Positions 5,873 to 10,344 of a stretch of 10,344 bases of DNA are shown in pieces. The stretch is from NCBI GenBank assembly GCA_903839905.1, contig CAIMDX010000018.1, positions 1 through 10,344 of the forward strand, given 5' to 3'. Below the pieces are notes generated by a model. That model worked only from the letters and a program-made list of their open reading frames with translations, was not told the DNA's origin and searched no databases. This stretch comes from an uncultured bacterium (lineage in GTDB: Bacteria > Patescibacteriota > Minisyncoccia > Minisyncoccales > JAQTVQ01). A program made the translations under genes and the position numbers. Position 1 is the first letter of the stretch. Each line of letters opens with the position of its first letter.

Positions 5873-8599
5873 ATGGATGGATTAAATTTTACAAACAGGG
5901 CGCAGAAAATTTTGATGGATGCGCAAAGGATAGCCAGCGAAAAGGGCCAGCAGCAGATAGACGCTTTGCATCTGCTTTTTGCGTTGTTATCGGATGATGA
6001 AAATATTGTTTTAAATTTACTGGAAAGATTCAGGATCAATATTGAAGAGCTGAAAAGAAAAAACAAGAACGCTCTTAGCCAGATTCCGGTTGCTTCCAAC
6101 TCGCAGGCATTCGGCCAATTTTACCTTACCCAGGATATGGCCAAGGTCTTGAACCGCGCTCGCGACGAATCTGTCCAAATGCAAGATGATTTTATTTCTT
6201 TGGAACATTTGTTCCTCGGCCTTTTGTCTACACCGACCAGGGCCAAAGAATTATTGGGCAAAGCAAACCATATTGATCAGTTTATTGGCATAAATAATGA
6301 ACCTTCGGAAGTAGAAAAGCTGAATTACGCAACTGCCAGGAAAATCTTTGAACAATTGCGCGGCGGCGAGCGGGTAACTTCGCCCGATCCCGAAGCCCGT
6401 TATAATGTTTTGGAGAAATTTGCCCGCAATCTGACCAGTTTGGCCAAGAAAGGCAAGCTTGATCCGGTTGTCGGCCGCGAAGACGAGATTCGCCGATTGA
6501 TGCAGATACTGTCGCGCCGCACCAAAAACAACCCGGTTTTGATCGGCGAGGCTGGCGTGGGAAAGACTGCCATTGTTGAAGGGTTGGCCCAAAAGATCGT
6601 CAAAGGCGATGTGCCGGAGAGTTTGAAAAACAAAGAACTTATCAGTTTGGATTTGGGTTCATTAGTAGCCGGAACCAAATACCGCGGTGAATTTGAAGAC
6701 AGGGTCAAGGCTTTATTGAAAGAGCTTAGAAAATCCCAAGGATTATATATTTTATTCGTGGATGAGCTTCATACTTTGGTTGGAGCCGGCGGAGCCGAAG
6801 GCGCTATTGACGCTTCCAGCTTATTAAAGCCGGCTTTGGCGCGCGGCGAATTGAGGACCATCGGCGCCACGACTTTAAAGGAATATCAAAAATACATTGA
6901 AAAAGATTCGGCTTTGGAGCGCCGTTTCCAGCCCGTGACGGTCAGAGAGCCGTCGGTTGAAGACACGATTGCCATTTTGCGCGGATTAAAGGAAAAATAC
7001 GAGCTTCATCATGGCTTAAAGATCAAGGACTCTGCCTTGATTGCCGCAGCCGAATTGGCCGATCGCTATATCAGCGACCGTTTTTTGCCGGATAAAGCCG
7101 TGGATTTAATGGATGAGGCTGCCTCCAGCTTGCGTTTGGAAATGGAATCCCAGCCGGTGGAATATGAGGAACTGGCCAAAAAAATCCAGAAATTAGAAAT
7201 TGAAAGGGAAGCCTTGAAAAAAGAAAAAATGACCGCTTCGGAAAAAGAGAAAAAAGAGATTGCCCAGCGGGAAAAAGTAATAGACAGGGAATTGGCCGAA
7301 TTGCAGGAAAAAGCCAGCACCTATTCTTTGAGATGGCACACTGAAAAAGAGACGATTTCCAAAATCAAGGAATTTAAAAAAGAAATTGAAAAGCAGAGAT
7401 ATGAAGAAGAAAAAGAATTAAAAGACGGCGATCTGCAAAAAGTGGCGGAAATCAAATATGGCATTATACCGGACCTGTTGAAAGATTTGAAAAAATACGA
7501 GAAAAAATTAGTTACTTTGCAAAAGCAAAATCCGATTTTGAAGCAGGAAGTTTCGGCCGAAGAGATTGCCCGCGTGGTTTCGCGCTGGACCGGTATTCCG
7601 GTTACCAGATTGCTGGAATCGGAAGTGAGAAAGCTGGAAAAAATGGAACAGGCTTTGGGCAAAAGAATTGTTGACCAGGAGGAGGCGATCAAAGCGGTTT
7701 CCAATGCCATCCGTCGCGCCCGCGCCGGCATTTCCGAAGAATCGCGGCCGCTCGGATCGTTCATCTTTTTGGGCCCGACCGGAGTGGGCAAAACCGAGAC
7801 CGCCCGCGCTTTGGCTGAATTCTTATTCAACGATGAGAATGCTTTGATTCGTGTGGACATGTCGGAATATATGGAAAAATTCAGCGTTTCTAAAATGATC
7901 GGCTCCCCTCCCGGCTATGTTGGTTATGACGAGGGCGGCCAGTTGACTGAAAAGGTGAGGCGCCGGCCATACAGCGTGGTTTTGCTGGACGAAATTGAAA
8001 AAGCCAATCCCGAAATTTTTAATATTTTATTGCAGGTTTTGGAAGACGGCCGCTTGACCGATTCCAAGGGCAGGGTAACTTCTTTCCGCAACACGATTTT
8101 GATCATGACTTCCAATGTCGGTTCGGATGTAATCGCCCGCGAATCCACTTTGGGATTTGTGGCTAACGGTGAAGAAAAGGTCAGCCAGAAAAAAGATTTG
8201 AAAGAAAAAGTAATGTCTGCCTTGCGCGAGAAATTCAAGCCCGAGTTTTTGAACCGCGTTGACGAGATTGTGATCTTTGATTATTTGGGCGCGGCCGAGA
8301 TCAAAAAGATCGTTGATCTTGAATTGGAAAAGGTTAGAGACCGTTTGAAGAAAAAGAAGATCAATATTAATGTTTCCGAAAAAGCCAAAGATCTTTTGGC
8401 GAAGATCGGATTTGATCCGATGCTCGGCGCCCGGCCGTTGAAGCGCGTTATTCAAAGGGAAATATTGGATCCGCTGGCGCTTAAAATAGTTATTTCGCAA
8501 ATAAAAGAAGGAGAAAGGGCAATGATTGATGAAAAGGACGGTAAAATAGTTTTTGTTGAGGCCGCTCCGGCCAAATCTCCGGCTTTTGCGGAAAAATAG
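5873..8599 (+). CDS. clpB: Clp/Hsp100 AAA+ unfoldase: ClpB-type middle domain with a ClpC-like LGF loop
   Basis: A 908-aa two-ring ATPase that threads proteins through its pore. The N domain (about 4-145) has two helical repeats (LHLLFALL, LEHLFLGLL). AAA1 has Walker A GEAGVGKT 225-232, pore loop KYRG 269-272, Walker B Asp297-Glu298 and Arg fingers 350-351. A long coiled-coil middle domain of about 130 residues (about 418-550) includes GDLQKVAEIKYG at 519-530, as in ClpB disaggregases. AAA2 has Walker A GPTGVGKT 634-641, pore loop GYVG 681-684, Walker B Asp706-Glu707 and sensor-2 GARPLKR 852-858. All ATPase residues look intact. Unusually, residues 750-780 hold an insertion with LGF (760-762), where ClpC and ClpA carry the ClpP-docking tripeptide and ClpB has none. 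It is longer than E. coli ClpB (857) or typical ClpC (about 810). Start ATG 5873 has no SD. No clpP is in the window. It probably shares an operon with the next gene. Confidence 0.95.
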   Translation: MDGLNFTNRAQKILMDAQRIASEKGQQQIDALHLLFALLSDDENIVLNLLERFRINIEELKRKNKNALSQIPVASNSQAFGQFYLTQDMAKVLNRARDESVQMQDDFISLEHLFLGLLSTPTRAKELLGKANHIDQFIGINNEPSEVEKLNYATARKIFEQLRGGERVTSPDPEARYNVLEKFARNLTSLAKKGKLDPVVGREDEIRRLMQILSRRTKNNPVLIGEAGVGKTAIVEGLAQKIVKGDVPESLKNKELISLDLGSLVAGTKYRGEFEDRVKALLKELRKSQGLYILFVDELHTLVGAGGAEGAIDASSLLKPALARGELRTIGATTLKEYQKYIEKDSALERRFQPVTVREPSVEDTIAILRGLKEKYELHHGLKIKDSALIAAAELADRYISDRFLPDKAVDLMDEAASSLRLEMESQPVEYEELAKKIQKLEIEREALKKEKMTASEKEKKEIAQREKVIDRELAELQEKASTYSLRWHTEKETISKIKEFKKEIEKQRYEEEKELKDGDLQKVAEIKYGIIPDLLKDLKKYEKKLVTLQKQNPILKQEVSAEEIARVVSRWTGIPVTRLLESEVRKLEKMEQALGKRIVDQEEAIKAVSNAIRRARAGISEESRPLGSFIFLGPTGVGKTETARALAEFLFNDENALIRVDMSEYMEKFSVSKMIGSPPGYVGYDEGGQLTEKVRRRPYSVVLLDEIEKANPEIFNILLQVLEDGRLTDSKGRVTSFRNTILIMTSNVGSDVIARESTLGFVANGEEKVSQKKDLKEKVMSALREKFKPEFLNRVDEIVIFDYLGAAEIKKIVDLELEKVRDRLKKKKININVSEKAKDLLAKIGFDPMLGARPLKRVIQREILDPLALKIVISQIKEGERAMIDEKDGKIVFVEAAPAKSPAFAEK

Positions 8600-8605
8600 A
8601 CTGCT

Positions 8606-9310
8606 ATGCAAATTAAACAATTTATCTATTTTTTGCTGGTAATTTTAGCCGGCGGTTTAGGCGGATTTTTGGCGCAAAAATTTTTACCGAATTTTTATAC
8701 CGTTTCCGAATCAGCTCCGAATTATTTTGTGACCAAAGAAGAAAAGTACTATATTCAGGAAAACGACGCTTTGAAAGAAGTAATCCAAAAAGTTAAAAGT
8801 TCGGTGGTTGGGATAAAAACGATCGGGGCCGATAAAAAAGTTATCACTGGGTCCGGCTTGATTCTGACTTCCGACGGCTTGGCTGTAACTTTGGCCGAAT
8901 TGGTTCCGGCCAGCGGCAAGACTTCTTTTTTTGTGGACAGCCAGCTGATTAATGGCCAGATTCTAAAGCGCGATTTGAAACAAAACTTAGCTTTGATCAA
9001 GATAGAAAAAAACGGCTTGTCTGCAGCCGGTTTTTTTATGCTTGACCAGCTTAAGATCGGAGAAAGAGTTTTCTTGGCCGGCCAGATCTTTGACGCTAAA
9101 ACTTTTGCCCCTAATTTTATGGCCAATGAAGGGATTGCCAAATCTTTTGACAGCGAATTTACCGTCCAAACCAGCATCAGGGAAACCGAAGCGGTTTTGG
9201 GCGCCCCGGTTTTTGACATCAAAGGAAGCGTCCTCGGTCTTTCATATATATACAACAATTCTGTGATTGTTTTGCCGATAACAAAGATAAAAAGCTTCGC
9301 AGGACTGTAA
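8606..9310 (+). CDS. Catalytically dead HtrA-like (S1C fold) membrane protein
   Basis: A 234-aa protein. Residues 5-24 form an N-terminal membrane anchor, a short linker follows, and a trypsin-like domain covers about 55-232 with no PDZ. Alignment by eye to the HtrA at 2211-3704 is clear: GSGLILTSDGLAVTLAELV at 82-100 matches GSGFIVSEDGLVLTNKHVV, KQNLALIKIE matches AQDLAILKIE, and the QTS...GAPVFDIKGSVLGLS region matches QTD...GGPLLNLSGEVIGIN. All three catalytic positions are changed: His to Glu98, Asp to Asn127 and Ser to Leu198. The frame and the fold-defining hydrophobic pattern are intact, so this is a pseudoenzyme rather than a decaying gene. It starts 6 bases after the clp stop and is almost certainly co-transcribed. 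A scaffold, substrate-binding or regulatory role at the membrane is inferred, not shown. Confidence 0.85.
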   Translation: MQIKQFIYFLLVILAGGLGGFLAQKFLPNFYTVSESAPNYFVTKEEKYYIQENDALKEVIQKVKSSVVGIKTIGADKKVITGSGLILTSDGLAVTLAELVPASGKTSFFVDSQLINGQILKRDLKQNLALIKIEKNGLSAAGFFMLDQLKIGERVFLAGQIFDAKTFAPNFMANEGIAKSFDSEFTVQTSIRETEAVLGAPVFDIKGSVLGLSYIYNNSVIVLPITKIKSFAGL

Positions 9311-9337
9311 TTTTTTAAATCCAAATTTCAAAGCTCA

Positions 9338-9431
9338 AATGTCAAATCAAATCCCAAGCTCAAAATCCCTGCCTACCGGCAGGCAGGCTAAACCGTTTTT
9401 GAGTTTTGGATTTTGAAATTGATTTGACATT
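9338..9431. repeat. MITE-like imperfect inverted repeat with CCTGCC/GGCAGG centre
   Basis: The outer arms pair perfectly over 13 bp (9338-9350 with 9419-9431, AATGTCAAATCAA). The pairing continues, with one mismatch and a short bulge, through 9351-9365 against 9397-9411. At the centre, CCTGCCT (9368-9374) pairs with AGGCAGG (9381-9387). AAGCTCAAA also occurs twice in direct orientation (9331, 9356). From memory, arms of this composition around a CCTGCC/GGCAGG core recur in intergenic DNA of many Patescibacteria. No coding role; the transcript may fold into a long hairpin after the pseudo-HtrA stop. Confidence 0.8.
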
Positions 9432-9464
9432 AAGATTTTATATCCGCTGACAGAGGATTATATT

Positions 9465-9470
9465 TATAAT
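9465..9470 (+). promoter_or_regulatory. Candidate -10 box before the small two-TM protein
   Basis: A consensus TATAAT, 24 bases before the ATG at 9495. There is no convincing -35 at 16-18 bases (a TTGACA at 9424-9429 inside the inverted repeat is too far away). The implied leader is about 18 bases. Confidence 0.35.
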
Positions 9471-9494
9471 CTTTCAAGAACTTATTTTTTAAAT

Positions 9495-9887
9495 ATGAAC
9501 TTTAACTTTGGTAAGCTATTCGCTTGGTTAATTGTGATTATCGGCTTGTCCGTAATTGGTTGGGCTATTTTTTCTTCTTATGATTTTTTCACTGGCCAAA
9601 AAAGTTTTCCGCAGGTTTTTAAGCCAGTAGCAGCTGAAGAGATCCAAAAAGACGCTCAACAGGAGAAAACAGTGGTTGTCCTTCCCAAAGATACGACAGA
9701 AGCCCAAGTTTTTTTACAAAGCCAGGCGCAACAGCTGGCAGCGGAAAATATTTCTAAGCTTTTTCCAGCAGAATCGGTTTTTCAGCTTTTGAATATGACC
9801 TGCTGGATAGCCTTTGCTTCTTTTCTGGTTTTTGCCGGCGGCCAGATCGCCGGAATCGGAGTCAAGCTGTTAACCAATAAATCCTAA
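9495..9887 (+). CDS. Small membrane protein of unknown function, two TM segments
   Basis: A 130-aa protein I do not recognise. An N-terminal hydrophobic segment (about 8-29, FAWLIVIIGLSVIGWAIF) is followed by a Gln/Glu/Lys-rich middle (about 30-95; QKDAQQEK, QSQAQQLAAENISKLF), probably helical. A second hydrophobic segment lies near the C-terminus (about 98-124, ending AGIGVKLLTNKS). With both ends cytosolic, the 65-residue middle would lie outside the membrane; the reverse topology is possible. There is no catalytic motif. The upstream sequence is AT-rich (TTTTTTAAAT) with no SD. The repeat at 9338-9431 separates it from the clp operon, so it is probably its own unit. It is judged real from its membrane pattern and codon use like its neighbours. 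Confidence 0.75.
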   Translation: MNFNFGKLFAWLIVIIGLSVIGWAIFSSYDFFTGQKSFPQVFKPVAAEEIQKDAQQEKTVVVLPKDTTEAQVFLQSQAQQLAAENISKLFPAESVFQLLNMTCWIAFASFLVFAGGQIAGIGVKLLTNKS

Positions 9888-9927
9888 AAATTTTTAAGCT
9901 CGCAGAGCGGAGTTTTGTTGCTAGAGC

Positions 9928-9956
9928 TAGGCAAAATGATGAATTTGGGTTATAAT
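9928..9956 (+). promoter_or_regulatory. Promoter for the 3'-terminal ORF
   Basis: TAGGCA (9928-9933, 4/6 match), a 17-base spacer, and consensus TATAAT (9951-9956). An imperfect palindrome TTGCTAG-AG-CTAGGCAA (9918-9934) covers the -35 and could be an operator. The expected start is near 9963, leaving a leader of about 45 bases. Confidence 0.6.
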
Positions 9957-9973
9957 ACAATTTACAAGTTTGA

Positions 9974-9991
9974 CAGCCGTTTTTTCGGCTG
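9974..9991 (+). repeat. Leader hairpin CAGCCG-T6-CGGCTG
   Basis: A perfect 6-bp stem with six T in the loop, inside the predicted leader of the terminal ORF and 16 bases before its ATG. The T-run lies in the loop, so it is not a terminator. It could influence translation or mRNA stability. Confidence 0.5.
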
Positions 9992-10007
9992 GCCGGCTTG
10001 CGACAAT

Positions 10008-10344
10008 ATGACCAAAGCTGATATCTTCAAGCTTACTTTGGCGTTATATCGTGTAACAGCTCTTTTACCCAAAAAAGAGCCCTTAAAGTTTGCTTTGCGC
10101 CACAGGGCTTTGAAAGTTTTTTCATCTTTGTCTATTTCTGAACAATCTTCCAGCTTGCTTTCCCAAGTTGAAAAAATTGATGCTTTGAAGAATAACCTGG
10201 TTTGTTTAGATAATTTAAAATCGTTTTTTCAGCTTGCTAAAGAACAGAATTGGATTGACGGCCGTAATTTTATAATTCTTGAAAACGAATATCAAAAATT
10301 GGGGGAAATATTGAGAAGCCGTTTTATGGAGCTGACAGCAATCA
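10008..10344 (+). CDS. Unrecognised protein, N-terminal 112 residues (cut by window end)
   Basis: ATG at 10008 opens a frame that stays open to the window edge. The visible part begins MTKADIFKLTLALYRVTALL and continues PKKEPLKFALRHRALKVFSS. It appears wholly alpha-helical, with no signal peptide or membrane segment, and is basic early on (KKEPLKFALRHR). Later segments (LSQVEKIDALKNNL; GRNFIILENEYQKLGEILRSRF) also look like amphipathic helices. I do not recognise the family. The helical pattern loosely recalls four-helix-bundle accessory proteins, but I cannot support that. A consensus -10 box and a leader hairpin precede it, and there is no SD. The strong promoter and sustained frame make it likely to be real. 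Confidence 0.7.
   Translation, partial: MTKADIFKLTLALYRVTALLPKKEPLKFALRHRALKVFSSLSISEQSSSLLSQVEKIDALKNNLVCLDNLKSFFQLAKEQNWIDGRNFIILENEYQKLGEILRSRFMELTAI

Noticed and set aside
5746..5873. Search for a CIRCE/HrcA operator in the clp leader
   Set aside because: No TTAGCACTC...GAGTGCTAA-like dyad is present; only the weaker ATAGCA/TGCTAT dyad is seen.
9339..9416. 25-codon ORF MSNQIPSSKS... inside the inverted repeat
   Set aside because: It is simply the translation of the palindromic repeat (the centre reads LPTGRQA), has no SD, and both arms are explained by base pairing. Not a gene.
9898..9908. GCTC-GCA-GAGC hairpin after the two-TM protein as a terminator
   Set aside because: Only a 4-bp stem, followed by GGAGTTTTG rather than a T-tract; too weak to call.
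1..10344. DGR reverse transcriptase, template repeat or Avd inside the window
   Set aside because: No RT motifs in any plausible frame and no second copy of the FISUMP 3' end seen; if a DGR exists its core lies elsewhere. The terminal ORF's weak helical likeness to Avd is not enough to claim it.

Overview
The window reads like part of a Candidate Phyla Radiation (Patescibacteria, Parcubacteria-like) chromosome. This is inferred from several things: moderately AT-rich DNA, every gene on the + strand, starts that mostly lack a Shine-Dalgarno (SD) site, GspG-like pseudopilins with one fused to a FISUMP domain, and an intergenic inverted repeat built around CCTGCC/GGCAGG. TGA serves as a normal stop (5607-5609), so the Gly-recoding CPR lineages are unlikely. 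No rRNA, tRNA, CRISPR array, transposase or reverse transcriptase is visible.

Layout: (1) 1-728, the 3' part of a clan GH-A glycoside hydrolase that starts upstream. (2) 729-1054, a spacer with two GGTCTAACC hairpins, a candidate promoter and a 21-codon leader ORF whose stop overlaps the next start as ATGA. (3) 1055-2161, an MGDG-synthase/UgtP-like glycolipid glycosyltransferase. (4) 2211-3704, a membrane-anchored HtrA protease with an intact catalytic triad and a PDZ domain, closed by a symmetric terminator. (5) 3830-4360 and 4443-5609, two type II/IV pseudopilins. The second carries a Gly-rich linker and a C-terminal FISUMP domain whose last 40 residues look like a diversified ligand-binding surface. 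(6) 5629-5721, tandem hairpins and terminators, then a strong extended -10 promoter. (7) 5873-8599, a large Clp AAA+ unfoldase that combines a full ClpB-type coiled-coil middle domain with a ClpC-type LGF loop. Six bases later comes 8606-9310, an HtrA-fold protein that has lost all three catalytic residues. (8) 9311-9494, a MITE-like inverted repeat. (9) 9495-9887, a small two-TM protein of unknown function. (10) From 10008 to the window end, the start of an unrecognised protein behind a consensus -10 box.

The shared theme is the cell envelope and its upkeep: glycolipid synthesis, surface pili or adhesins, an envelope protease, and a cytosolic unfoldase co-transcribed with an inactive HtrA-like membrane protein. 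The items most worth checking are the ClpB/ClpC mosaic, the pseudo-HtrA, the pilin-FISUMP fusion as a possible diversity-generating retroelement target, and the five hairpins with a conserved GG-TYTAA-CC core.
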